A stretch of 64,000 nucleotides of DNA from Branchiostoma lanceolatum (Eukaryota; Chordata; Leptocardii; Amphioxiformes; Branchiostomatidae). This document shows positions 24,301 to 34,100 of the stretch, in pieces (position 1 is the stretch's first letter; the number at the start of each line of letters is the position of its first letter). A program made the translations under genes and the position numbers. The stretch is from assembly GCF_035083965.1 (NCBI RefSeq), contig NC_089726.1:67001-131000 (forward strand), written 5' to 3'. The notes under the pieces are model-generated. The model saw nothing but the letters and a program-made list of their open reading frames with translations. It had not been told where the DNA came from and ran no database searches.

Positions 24301-26299
24301 CGCTGGTCGTGCCTAGGTGTAGGTTTAGTGACGGGTTCTCACCTTGCCGTGCGCGCTGGTCGTGCCTAGGTGTAGGTTTAGTGACGGGTTCTCACCTTGC
24401 CGTGCGCGCTGGTCGTGCCTAGGTGTAGGTTTAGTGACGGGTTCTCACCTTGCCGTGCGCGCTGGTCGTGCCTAGGTGTAGGTTTAATGACGGGTTCTCA
24501 CCTTGCCGTGCGCGCTGGTCGTGCCTATTTGTAGGTTTAGTGACGGGTTCTCACCTTGCCGTGCGCGCTGGTCGTGCCTATTTGTAGGTTTAGTGACGGG
24601 TTCTCACCTTGCCGTGCGCGCTGGTCGTGCCTAGTTGTAGGTTTAATGACGAGTTCTCACCTAGCCGGGCGCGCTGGTCGTGCCTAGGTGTAGGTTTAGT
24701 GACGGGTTCTCACCTTGCCGTGCGCACTGGTCGTGCCTAGGTGTAGGTTTAGTGACGGGTTCTCACCTTGCCGTGCGCGCTGGTCGTGCCTAGGTGTAGG
24801 TTTAGTGACGGGTTCTCACCTTGCCGTGCGTGCTGGTCGTGCCTAGGTGTAGGTTTAATGACGGGTTCTCACCTTGCCGTGCGCGCTGGTCGTGCCTAGT
24901 TGTAGGTTTAATGACGGGTTCTCACCTTGCCGTGCGCGCTGGTCGTGCCTAGGTGTAGGTTTAATGACGGGTTCTCACCTTGCCGTGCGCGCTGGTCGTG
25001 CCTGTGCTTCACTCCCGCCAGCTCCTCCCGCAGCGCCCTCACCTCCGCCACAAGCTGTCGGTTCGTGTGGGTCAGGAGCCGGGCGTCTTCCGCCGTCAAG
25101 GGTCCGGCCGGGGCCCGTCGGACTACCCTGTAGGGCGGGGGTACAAAACATTAGGTACTGTTGGTGTAGACCAGGAGTCGGGCGTCTTCACCGCCAGGGA
25201 CCCGGCCGGGGCCCGCCGAATTACACTGTAGGGTGGGGGCACAAAACATATGGTACTGGTGTGTATTAGGAGCCGGGCGTCTTTCGCAGTCAGGTAAACG
25301 GCCGGGCTAAACTTTGGGAAGGTGTTGTAAATTCAATGTACAGCCAGAAGGTAGAGTAATGAGGCTAATCTGTAGTAGCTTTTACGTCCCCATTTTCCAA
25401 CAGGGATTCCCGGATTCGAATCGGGGTCTCCCAACTAGTTGGAACCAGGAGCTCAACTGGGAGGCTGCTACCAATTGAGCTACAGACTAAAGTTTGTACA
25501 ATGTTAGCACAGCCGAATCTATACTTAAAATACACAAGTTCGTATTTTCCGACTGGTACATAGACCACCTGTTGTTCTGTGTAGATCACAACACTTACGT
25601 GACGTCCTTCGGCGCCGCGGCCTGATCCGGCACCGGCCCGTCCGCCCCGGCCGCCTCGGCGGGCTGATCGCCCTTCCCCGCCGCCGCCTCGTGCTGCTGC
25701 GGCCCGTCCTGCGGCCCGTCCTGCCCAGCGGAGTCTCCCGGCCCGGCGGCCTCGCCCGCCTCCGCCCCGCCGCCGTCCATGTCTGCGGGCTGCCGCCTGG
25801 GTCTGCCCGCCGCGTCCCGGACAGGCGTCCCGCCCGACAGGATGGTTCCGCCCGCCGCGTCCCGGACAGGCGTCCCGCCCGACAGGATGATTCCGCCCGC
25901 CGCGTCCCGGACAGGCGTCCCGCCCGACAGGATGATTCCGCCCGCCGCGTCCCGGACAGGCGTCCCGCCCGACAGGATGATTCCGCCCGCCGCGTCCCGG
26001 ACAGGCGTCCCGCCCGACAGGATGATTCCGCCCGCCGCGTCCCGGACAGGCGTCCCGCCCGACAGGATGATTTTCTGCAGCTGCACCTCGAGAGGCACTC
26101 GGTCGGCACTCGGGCGCTCGGCGGACCATGGCTCCTCGGCGCCGCTCCCGGCCGTCGCTGTGGAGGAGGACGACATGCTCGTCTTGGACAGGGTGGTCGT
26201 CTTGGACAGGGTGGAGTCGCCTTTCGTCTCCTGGAAGGAGATTTTCTTCCCGTCCGATCCAGCAGACTTCTTCTGCCGCTGGTCCGGCCCGTGGTCCAT
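18242..26299 (-). CDS. Spliced coiled-coil protein gene, unrecognised family (8 coding exons)
   Basis: Reconstructed by splice sites and frame, in transcript order: 26299-25599, 25127-24979, 21146-20935, 20338-20240, 20006-19893, 19464-19396, 18742-18644, 18376-18242. Every intron is GT-AG and the phases agree (2,1,0,0,0,0,0), giving 525 codons and a TGA stop. Two donors are GTCAGT. The start is the first ATG (MDHGPDQRQKK) after an acceptor at 26320. Residues 1-75 are Ser/Thr-rich. About 77-166 are six copies of a 15-residue IILSGGTPVRDAAGG repeat, followed by an acidic Ala/Pro/Gly-rich stretch. Exons 2, 3, 5 and 7 give heptad-like helical segments (NRQLVAEVRALREELAG, MGELQQELRRTQAELDRYK, ENEVLRDEVQRLRRDN, LEEENRW). 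I do not recognise the family. Alternative: the last exon could continue through a GTACGA donor at about 18254 instead of stopping. Upstream non-coding exon(s) not located. Confidence 0.72.
18405..18476. repeat. Dispersed repeat, single copy (agccggtataaccgcc family)
   Basis: One copy of a family found again at 40096-40410, 48278-48336 and 56397-56640. The core has two tiny hairpins, CGGT-ata-ACCG and CGCC-ttc-GGCG (the second imperfect here). Confidence 0.75.
18644..18742 (-). CDS. Coiled-coil gene, coding exon 7
   Basis: A 99-nt exon, phase 0 in and out, between ctcctcag and GTGAGT. It encodes a charged helix, TKKLQGMLQQ … REEGLEEENRWNK. Confidence 0.75.
18810..19058. repeat. 25-bp intronic array
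   Basis: About ten copies of a unit with core cccggatgttagctggcccg, in the intron between coding exons 6 and 7 of the minus-strand gene. It does not overlap a splice site. Confidence 0.95.
19396..19464 (-). CDS. Coiled-coil gene, coding exon 6
   Basis: A 69-nt exon, phase 0 on both sides, acceptor ccacag, donor GTCAGT. It encodes NHIHTSVTDRRDLSKKL and the rest of a basic segment. Confidence 0.7.
19535..19880. repeat. Interstitial telomere-like repeat block
   Basis: Mixed ttaggg hexamers within a unit of about 57 bp (aggacccagggttagggttg and gggtagggttagggttatgt), about six copies, in the intron between coding exons 5 and 6. TTAGGG is the usual metazoan telomere repeat, but here it is only part of a longer unit, so this is a minisatellite containing it and not a telomere end. 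Confidence 0.9.
19893..20006 (-). CDS. Coiled-coil gene, coding exon 5
   Basis: A 114-nt exon, phase 0 on both sides, acceptor ctctag, donor GTCAGT. It encodes RVLDENEVLRDEVQRLRRDN and a further leucine-rich segment, a strong heptad pattern. Confidence 0.78.
20240..20338 (-). CDS. Coiled-coil gene, coding exon 4
   Basis: A 99-nt exon with donor GTAAGA. The acceptor is the cccAG at the edge of a 27-bp array. It encodes VTYLRVPDECFPAPASKK … ALNIDDVMRTNQ. Confidence 0.72.
20339..20805 (-). repeat. 27-bp array ending at an acceptor site
   Basis: About 17 units with core acccgggcaacagaacacag. On the minus strand each unit reads ctgttgcccgggtaac. The unit at the exon edge reads gcccAG|GTAAC, so a single G-to-A type difference makes the functional acceptor. 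At least one inner unit (about 20690, cctggacaatag) also carries the AG. Confidence 0.85.
20935..21146 (-). CDS. Coiled-coil gene, coding exon 3
   Basis: A 212-nt exon, phase 1 in, phase 0 out. It starts with TQTMGELQQELRRTQAELDR, then a Pro/Gly/Gln-rich stretch ending RRRSPAQDSRVSQ. Acceptor ccctag, donor GTAGAT. Confidence 0.72.
21305..25002 (-). repeat. 53-bp array carrying a splice donor in every unit (about 70 copies)
   Basis: On the minus strand each unit contains gcacgaccagcgcgcacggc then AAG|GTGAGAAC. The first 23 nt equal the last 23 nt of coding exon 2 (HDQRARQ) and the rest is intron start. The whole intron of 3.8 kb is almost entirely this array. Unit variants (ctatttgtagg, ctagttgtagg, ctaggtgtagg) recur in blocks, indicating multi-unit duplications. 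53 is not a multiple of three, so using an inner donor would change the frame. Confidence 0.96.
24979..25127 (-). CDS. Coiled-coil gene, coding exon 2
   Basis: A 149-nt exon, phase 2 in, phase 1 out. It encodes a segment ending LTHTNRQLVAEVRALREELA GVKHRHDQRARQ with heptad spacing. The 5' border has about two decayed downstream-looking copies and the 3' border lies in the 53-bp array, so both edges are repeat-embedded. Confidence 0.78.
25128..25300 (-). repeat. About 103-bp degenerate copies of an acceptor and exon start
   Basis: Two further copies of the exon-2 start region (ccggccggggcccg, gggcgtcttc, ctgtagggtgggggcacaaa) lie upstream of the used acceptor. Each has a ccctacag-like site and a decayed coding stretch. 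Confidence 0.75.
25381..25500 (-). mobile_element. tRNA-like sequence, probable SINE head or tRNA pseudogene
   Basis: On the minus strand tagctcaattggtagca resembles a pol III A box and gattcgaatcc a B box, with tRNA-like spacing. The intervening arm is too irregular for me to assign an anticodon, and the acceptor stem does not close well. It sits in the first coding intron of the minus-strand gene. Confidence 0.6.
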
Positions 26300-26320
26300 G
26301 GCTGATGTTGGCGATGCCGT
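25599..26320 (-). CDS. Coiled-coil gene, coding exon 1 with in-frame 45-bp minisatellite
   Basis: Exon from acceptor ctccag (26321-26326) to donor GTAAGT. The ATG is at 26299, so 21 nt of 5' UTR are in this exon. It contains six near-identical 45-bp units (about 25812-26070) read as IILSGGTPVRDAAGG. These keep the frame, unlike most arrays in the window, and the plus strand is also open by composition only. Confidence 0.72.
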
Positions 26321-26644
26321 CTGGAGGGAAGAGCACAGAATATTCAGCAAGCTAGGATTATGCAACAGTTATGTAGAAATGAACATTTCAACTTTTGCAC
26401 TTGTCTCACGTCGCTTTAGATCCACGTGATTATGTACTTCTGTCCTGAAAGTGCAAGAATAGAATGTAGTGCAAGGAAAGTACGTCAAAGAAAACATCAA
26501 AAGTCGCTAGAATTGTTTTAAAAACGCGTCATGACGTCAGCTTCTCCCCAAGTACCTTCCCTAAATCTCCTGGTCTTGCAGTTGTCTTCGAATCATGAAT
26601 AAGATTACTTTCATCCTGAGACGTCCCCCAGTCAGGTCGAAGAG

Positions 26645-26905
26645 GCGTGTCCTCTTCTGTCACTTCTGGCGCGTCACATCTCACAATTTTGGACCCTCTT
26701 CTGTCACTTCTGGCGCGTCACATCTCACAATTTTGGACCCTCTTCTGTAACTTCCGGTGTGCCACGGCACAATTTTGGACCCTCTTCTGTAACTTCCGGT
26801 GTGCCACGGCACAATTTTGGACCCTCTTCTGTAACTTCCGGTGTGCCACGGCACAATTTTGGACCCTCTTTTGTAACTTCCGGTGTGCCACGGCACAATT
26901 TTCGG
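26645..26905. repeat. 42-bp array
   Basis: About six copies of a unit with core cacaattttggaccctcttc followed by tgtaacttccggtgtgccacgg, upstream of the minus-strand gene. 42 is a multiple of three, hence open frames of 14-residue repeats without support. Confidence 0.92.
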
Positions 26906-27004
26906 TCCCTGATTTATGTATTTTGGATACTTAATATTCATGATATATTCACTTTACATTATGTAGCTTAGAATGTGCAAACATTACGGCACAAGTTTGG
27001 GCTC

Positions 27005-27165
27005 TATTCTGTAAATTCTGGTTTGCCACCGTGCCTTAGCAACCGTAACCAGGGAAATCCTGCCGCCGCACCTTGGCAACCGTAACCAGGGAAATCCTGC
27101 CGCCGCACCTTGGCAACCGTAACCAGGGAAATCCTGCCGCCGCACCTTGGCAACCGTGGAACACC
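27005..27165. repeat. 37-bp short array
   Basis: About four copies of gcaccttggcaaccgtaacc followed by agggaaatcctgccgcc. Confidence 0.92.
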
Positions 27166-27169
27166 AGGC

Positions 27170-29290
27170 AGCCCTTCTTACAACAACCACTCAAATTTCA
27201 TCACGTTCGCCAGACCAAAGGTTTTCGCTATTGGCCAAAGTAGTGCGTACCTTGGCGAGCATAGCTGCTACCCTCCGCATGTATTAAAACTACTATGAGT
27301 GGACTTGGAGTCGACTCAAGACTGTGCAAAGAGGACTCTAGGCCACTCAGGTAGCGTTTTCTAGTAGGAAAACTCCGCTTGAGCAGCCCAAAGCTCCTCA
27401 CACACTGCCCCGAGTCGACTCCGAAAACTTTTGTGTAAATCGGGCCAGTATTTAGGATCTGAACCGCTTCCCAACCCAGGCATGAACCTCCCTTTGATGA
27501 TCAGAACGAACCGCCGTGTGACGCCGTAAGTTCCCTACAGTCTGCGTCAGCCCCGTACTCGCCCAGGTGTGTTTACCCTCCACTCACAACACCCCATTCA
27601 CAGCTTTGTCTCCAGACGGATACTGTTTCCTTCAGACCCCCCGGCCGGGCCGCCTTTCAGCTGGCCCGCTCCGAAATCCTGACCGAGCTCTGATTATGCC
27701 TGAGGGTGCTAGAATACTCTGTAGTACACAAATAACAACAAAGTACAAACAAACAAACAATACCCGTGCAGCCCGCCCTCCGCGCGGCCAGTGTGCTAGG
27801 GAGACCCGCAATGCGTACCCCGGTAGTTAACGTTACTGATGCGTTTCTGATTTGTTTTGGTTCGACCGAACAAAAACCTCCGGTCAGGCTCCTTCACTAC
27901 AAGGCGACTTGAAGTGGTTGCTTGTAGGGGAGAGCCGGGCGCCGGCGGAACTTCAGATGCAAGATTTGAAAAATGTTACATGAAACGTTACAATAACTCA
28001 GTATTCAGCGAGCGGGTCGCACGGAAATACAGAGCAAACTCAGGTATGGTTCTGAACGTTCACGTCACGTTTCGCTCGTCCATAGCATCACCTGCTCGGA
28101 ACAGACTTTTTCTACTCAGGTGTGTTAAGTATGTCTTAGTCAGGTGTGCAGGTCCTTGTCACTACTTCCCTGTGATGACAGGAGTTTGGCGCATCACATC
28201 AGCACCGATCGGAGCGGTGCGGAATGGCATTGGTAATGACTCTGCGTTATGTCAACCATGCCTCTGCGGTTACACACATCAGTAAGATGCTAAAGGAGTT
28301 AAACATCAGCCTAGGGGAACAAAGCCACGTGATGTGCGACTAGGTACTAGTGAAGCCTTACCTAAGTTTCCTCCGTCCCAGCCGTGCGCGCTCCCTGCAC
28401 CTAAGAACCCGGCATCAACACCTTAAGACTGACCGGCCCCATACCTGAAGTACCCGGCAACCCGGGGTAACAAGGCGGGTCGTCACCTTGGGCACAGCGG
28501 CATGATCACGTGACGGCGGATCACATTTCCTCCGGTGCGTTTACACAACACTCTCCCCTGGCCTGAATAAACCACGCTCCTAGCGGCCAGCCCGCGGCCT
28601 GCATCTACACAACAGTCCTACCTGGTCGGGAAGGTAGCCTGACCGAATCGCGCTCATAGCGGCCAGCTCGCGTCAGTTTTGCGTCAGTTTTGAGACTGTT
28701 TGAGTTGGATTACGACGTTTATTCAGCCAGTCGCTAATCCCTGCCTGAATACTAATCAACACTGTTAATGATTTACTGGATGTGTAAAAAGAATTTCCAA
28801 TATCCCATGTTCTAAAATACTGTTCGAAATACTGTTACCGCCTATAACTATGACATAATAAATTGGCTGCAGTTCACATGAGCTCCGCTTGGCGTCATAT
28901 AAGAGGGCGTCAAAAAAGCAACGGGTTTGCGAATGTTGTTCGTTTTCATATATTTTGTAGACTGTATCCAGAACTCAAACATTTTCTACTTCTGTAACTT
29001 CTCTGTACTCTCTACTCTCTAAATTCTGAAGCGTCGTAGCTTCTGACTAACCATGTAAATCTCCATATGGGTGAAATACTGTGTTCTGCTGCCCTCTGAC
29101 ACCTGCTAGCTGGTGACGGGGCTGTTCACCGTGACCAGCTCTAATGCCTGATAAATTATTACCAAGGTCAACAGATGTCAGAAACGACACATTGAATCAG
29201 TGAAAGCATCCATGCAAATCCTCGTTACAAATTTATGAACCATGGTTAGAGACAGTTTTCTGCCGACCCGTTTGTTTGGGTTTTATACAG
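27170..29290. other. Intergenic region between divergent genes
   Basis: About 2.1 kb of mostly unique sequence separating the minus-strand coiled-coil gene from the plus-strand glycosyltransferase-like gene. It presumably contains the promoters of both. A minus-strand GTACGC donor-like site at about 27246-27251 could end a 5' UTR exon, but this is weak. No open frame is convincing. Confidence 0.45.
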
Positions 29291-29299
29291 GCACGTCTT

Positions 29300-29390
29300 T
29301 ATTTGCGGTGGGCAGCCCGTGCAGGTGTGTGAACGATGGCGGCTGCTTGCAGAGAAACTTCCGAACTCTGATCAAACCTCGCCAAAACAG
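29300..29390 (+). other. Probable 5' UTR exon of the glycosyltransferase-like gene, with short upstream ORF
   Basis: A purine-rich segment ends in AAAACAG|GTGAGT at 29390/29391, an excellent donor. An ATG at 29336 opens 11 codons then TGA, so it is either an upstream ORF or irrelevant. The matching acceptor is ctgtttcag at 31116-31124, just before the exon with the main ATG. The start of transcription cannot be placed. Confidence 0.5.
29336..29371 (+). other. Possible 11-codon upstream ORF
   Basis: ATG GCG GCT GCT TGC … CTC TGA in the putative leader exon. Its context (gaacgATGG) is a fair Kozak match. It could dampen translation of the main frame, but this is inference from position only. 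Confidence 0.35.
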
Positions 29391-29590
29391 GTGAGTTTCT
29401 CCTCAAACCGCGGCGTGTAAGGTAGCCTGACTTACCACAACAAACATTACAGGTAACAGTGCTGGACTTGGTGAGAAGCTACAGCGTGTGTGCCAGGGAG
29501 AGCCCATATTTTCCCAGTCCCGAACTTGTCCGGTAACTTCTGAGTGTTGTGTCCTGGCGGCCTCCAAACTTGTCTGGTTCTAACAGGTGC

Positions 29591-29686
29591 TATAGAGTAG
29601 AGTAGAGTAGAGTAGAGTAGAGTAGAGTAGAGTAGAGTAGAGTAGAGTAGAGTAGAGTAGAGTAGAGTAGAGTACAGTAGAGTAGA
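29591..29686. repeat. (agtag)n microsatellite
   Basis: About 18 copies of agtag, with one c interruption, in the leader intron. Confidence 0.96.
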
Positions 29687-29867
29687 ATAAATCCCGTACT
29701 CAGTACGTGTGTCCTTCTGTTTGAGTCCAACGGCTTTCAGAACGACGCTGTGAAGTTGAGCGTCTTCTCACAGTTAGACTGCAATGTTATCTTGGCCCCC
29801 GGGTCAGTATGGACAGGATGTAACGTTACTAGTGGCGTTGGTGTGAGGCGCTGTTGTGTGTGGCTCG

Positions 29868-30735
29868 TCCGGACAGTACCGTCTGCCCCACCTACACAGC
29901 CTACAGCGGGTAGCCGGGACAGTACCGTCTGCCCCGCCCACACAGCCTACAGCGGGTAGCCGGGACAGTACCGTCTGCCCCGCCCACACAGCCTACAGCG
30001 GGTAGCCGGGACGGTACCGTCTGCCCCGCCCACACAGCCTACAGCGGGTAGCCGGGACAGTACCGTCTGCCCCGCCTACACAGCCTACAGCGGGTAGCCG
30101 GGACAGTACCGTCTGCCCCGCCCACACAGCCTACAGCGGGTAGCCGGGACAGTACTGTCTGCCCCGCCCACACAGCCTACAGCGGGTAGCCGGGACAGTA
30201 CCGTCAGCCCCGCCCACACAGCCTACAGCGGATAGCCGGGACAGTACCGTCTGCCCCGCCTACACAGCCTACAGCTTGTAGCCGGGACAGTACCGTCTGC
30301 CCAGCCCACACAGCCTACAGCGGGTAGCCGGGACAGTACCGTCTGCCCCGCCCACACAGCCTACAGCGTGTAGCCGGGACAGTACCGTCTGCCCCGCCCA
30401 CACAGCCTACAGCGGGTAGCCGGGACAGTACCGTCTGCCCCGCCTACACAGCCTACAGCGGGTAGCCGGGACAGTACCGTCTGCCCCGCCCACACAGCCT
30501 ACAGCTTGTAGCCGGGACAGTACCGTCTGCCCAGCCCACACAGCCTACAGCGGGTAGCCGGGACAGTACCGTCTGCCCCGCCCACACAGCCTACAGCGTG
30601 TAGCCGGGACAGTACCGTCTGCCCAGCCCACACAGCCTACAGCGGGTAGCCGGGACAGTACCGTCTGCCCCGCCCACACAGCCTACAGCGGGTAGCCGGG
30701 ACAGTACCGTCAGCCCCGCCCACACAGCCTACAGG
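29868..30735. repeat. 46-bp array rich in GC boxes
   Basis: About 19 units with core gggacagtaccgtctgcccc followed by gcccacacagcctacagcgggtagcc. Nearly every unit has tgccccgcccac, a fair Sp1/KLF-type GC box. It lies in the leader intron, 0.5-1.3 kb downstream of the putative first exon. Confidence 0.95.
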
Positions 30736-30944
30736 TGCCCCTGAGCGGCGGCGATGCTGGGAGTATGTGTTTGCTTGCATATCATAATATAGTTGTCCTC
30801 CAACTTAATGTATAATCAGTGACTCATGTGACATACTTTATTGAACTTGTAAGCAAGTAAGTCCTCCCAGAGTCACCGGTACTTTATAAGTAAGCCTTAT
30901 CCCAGATGCAGCGTTAAGCGTAGCCTTCCTGCTGAAGTAGAACA

Positions 30945-31050
30945 GTCTCCTGGCCCCCGGATTCAAACCCGTGCCGAAACCGGGCAGCCAGATCACAGGC
31001 ACGCATGCCTTAACCACTAGGCTAAAAGGTCTGGACCAGTTAGACTGGTC
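30945..31050 (-). mobile_element. tRNA-like SINE fragment
   Basis: On the minus strand tagcctagtggttaaggc (A-box-like) and gggtttgaatccggg (B-box-like) appear in tRNA order. The element is in the leader intron. No 3' tail was identified, so it may be truncated. Confidence 0.6.
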
Positions 31051-31160
31051 GGCTGGAGGCGCTTGAACCCCACTGTTACACTGACCCTCCTGACTTTAGC
31101 GTGACCTCTGCTCTGCTGTTTCAGGTCACCTGAGTCTGATGTAACTGCAGATCCAGGACC

Positions 31161-31182
31161 ATGTGGGGCCGGCGGAGATCAG
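31161..31182 (+). CDS. Coding exon 1 (start codon, MWGRRRS)
   Basis: Seven codons plus one base, ATG in context aggaccATGt. Donor AG|GTAACC. The basic RRR stretch just before the hydrophobic segment fits a type II topology (N-terminus in the cytosol). An AG acceptor at 31123-31124 precedes it by 36 nt. The 79-bp array begins within about 10 bp of this donor. Confidence 0.7.
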
Positions 31183-34100
31183 GTAACCTTGACTGTTACT
31201 GTTGCTGGTACTGTTAGTGGTGGGAGTAGTAGATTATCAGTTCTACATGTCCTCTATGATCCCCAGGCATAGCGAGGGCTGTGCTGGTACTAGTACTGTT
31301 AGTGGTGGGAGTAGTAGATTATCAGTTCTACATGTCCTCTATGATCCCCAGGCATAGTGAGGGCTGTGGTGGTACTGTTAGTGGTGGGAGTAGTAGATTA
31401 TCAGTTCTACATGTCCTCTATGATCCCCAGGCATAGCGAGGGCTGTGCTGTTACTGGTAGTGGTGGGAGTAGTGGATTATCAGTTCTACATGTCCTCTAT
31501 GTTCCCCAGGCATAGCGAGGGCTGTGCTGTTACTGTTAGTGGTGGGAGTAGTAGATTATCAGTTCTACATGTCCTCTATATATGTTCCCCAGGCATAGCG
31601 AGGGCTGTGGTGTTACTGGTTGTGGTGGGAGTAGTAGATTATCAGTTCTACATGTCCTCTATGATCCCCAGGCATAGCGAGGGCTGTGCTGGTACTGTTA
31701 GTGGTGGGAGTAGTAGATTATCAGTTCTACATGTCCTCTATGATCCCCAGGCATAGCGAGGGCTGTGCTGGTACTGTTAGTGGTGGGAGTAGTAGATTAT
31801 CAGTTCTACATGTCCTCTATATATGTTCCCCAGGCATAGCGAGGGCTGTGGTGTTACTGGTTGTGGTGGGAGTAGTAGATTATCAGTTCTACATGTCCTC
31901 TATGTTCCCCAGGCATAGCGAGGGCTGTGGTGTTACTGTTAGTGGTGGGAGTAGTAGATTATCAGTTCTACATGTCCTCTATGTTCCCCAGGCATAGCGA
32001 GGGCTGTGGTGTTACTGGTTGTGGTGGGAGTAGTAGATTATCAGTTCTACATGTCCTCTATGATCCCCAGGCATAGCGAGGGCTGTGCTGGTACTGTTAG
32101 TGGTGGGAGTAGTAGATTATCAGTTCTACATGTCCTCTATGTTCCCCAGGCATAGCGAGGGCTGTGGTGGTACTGTTAGTGGTGGGAGTAGTAGATTATC
32201 AGTGCTACATGTCCTCTATGTTCCCCAGGCATAGCGAGGGCTGTGCTGGTACTGTTAGTGGTGGGAGTAGTAGATTATCAGTTCTACATGTCCTCTATGT
32301 TCCCCAGGCATAGCGAGGGCTGTGGTGTTACTGGTTGTGGTGGGAGTAGTAGATTATCAGTTCTACATGTCCTCTATGATCCCCAGGCATAGCGAGGGCT
32401 GTGGTGTTACTGGTTGTGGTGGGAGTAGTAGATTATCAGTTCTACATGTCCTCTATGATCCCCAGGCATAGCGAGGGCTGTGCTGGTACTGTTAGTGGTG
32501 GGAGTAGTAGATTATCAGTTCTACATGTCCTCTATGTTCCCCAGGCATAGCGAGGGCTGTGGTGTTACTGTTATATATAGTGGTGGGAGTAGTAGATTAT
32601 CAGTTCTACATGTCCTCTATGATCCCCAGGCATAGCGAGGGCTGTGGTGTTACTGTTAGTGGTGGGAGTAGTAGATTATCAGTTCTACATGTCCTCTATG
32701 TTCCCCAGGCATAGCGAGGGCTGTGGTGGTACTGTTAGTGGTGGGAGTAGTAGATTATCAGTTCTACATGTCCTCTATGTTCCCCAGGCATAGCGAGGGC
32801 TGTGGTGTTACTGTTAGTGGTGGGAGTAGTAGATTATCAGTTCTACATGTCCTCTATGTTCCCCAGGCATAGCGAGGGCTGTGGTGTTACTGGTAGTGGT
32901 GGGAGTAGTAGATTATCAGTTCCACATGTCCTCTATGTTCCCCAGGCATAGCGAGGGCTGTGGTGGTACTGTTAGTGGTGGGAGTAGTAGATTATCAGTT
33001 CTACATGTCCTCTATATGTTCCCCAGGCATAGCGAGGGCTGTGGTGTTACTGTTAGTGGTGGGAGTAGTAGATTATCAGTTCTACATGTCCTCTATGTTC
33101 CCCAGGCATAGCGAGGGCTGTGGTGTTACTGTTAGTGGTGGGAGTAGTAGATTATCAGTTCTACATGTCCTCTATGATCCCCAGGCATAGCGAGGGCTGT
33201 GGCGTTACTGTTAGTGGTGGGAGTAGTAGATTATCAGTTCTACATGTCCTCTATGTTCCCCAGGCATAGCGAGGGCTGTGGTGTTACTGTTAGTGGTGGG
33301 AGTAGTAGATTATCAGTTCTACATGTCCTCTATGTTCCCCAGGCATAGCGAGGGCTGTGCTGTTACTGGTAGTGGTGGGAGTAGTGGATTATCAGTTCTA
33401 CATTTCCTCTATGATCCCCAGGCATAGCGAGGGCTGGGGTGGTACTGTTAGTGGTGGGAGTAGTAGATTATCAGTTCTACATGTCCTCTATGATGATCCC
33501 CAGGCATAGCGAGGGCTGTGGTGTTACTGGTTGTGGTGGGAGTAGTAGATTATCAGTTCCACATGTCCTCTATGTTCCCCAGGCATAGCGAGGGCTGTGC
33601 TGTTACTGTTAGTGGTGGGAGTAGTAGATTATCAGTTCTACATGTCCTCTATGATCCCCAGGCATAGCGAGGGCTGTGGCGTTACTGTTAGTGGTGGGAG
33701 TAGTAGATTATCAGTTCTACATGTCCTCTATGATCCCCAGGCATAGCGAGGGCTGTGGCGTTACTGTTAGTGGTGGGAGTAGTAGATTATCAGTTCTAGA
33801 TGTCCTCTATGTTCCCCAGGCATAGCGAGGGCTGTGGTATTACTGGTAGTGGTGGGAGTAGTAGATTATCAGTTCTACATGTTCTCTATGATCCCCAGGC
33901 ATAGCGAGGGCTGTGGTGTTACTGGTAGTGGTGGGAGTAGTGGATTATCAGTTCTACATGTCCTCTATGATCCCCAGGCATAGCGAGGGCTGTGGCGTTA
34001 CTGTTAGTGGTGGGAGTAGTAGATTATCAGTTCTACATGTCCTCTATGATCCCCAGGCATAGCGAGGGCTGTGGTGTTACTGGTAGTGGTGGGAGTAGTA

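Noticed and set aside
25381..25500. Functional tRNA gene on the minus strand
   Set aside because: A- and B-box-like motifs are present, but the stems do not pair well and no anticodon arm could be assigned; a SINE head or pseudogene is more likely.
25691..26429. Plus-strand frames of 200 codons opposite coding exon 1 of the coiled-coil gene
   Set aside because: Produced by the 45-bp repeat, which is stop-free on both strands; the minus strand has the ATG, acceptor, donor and phase support.
27560..28285. Small open frames of 87-142 codons between the two divergent genes
   Set aside because: No recognisable domain, no splice support and composition like the flanks.
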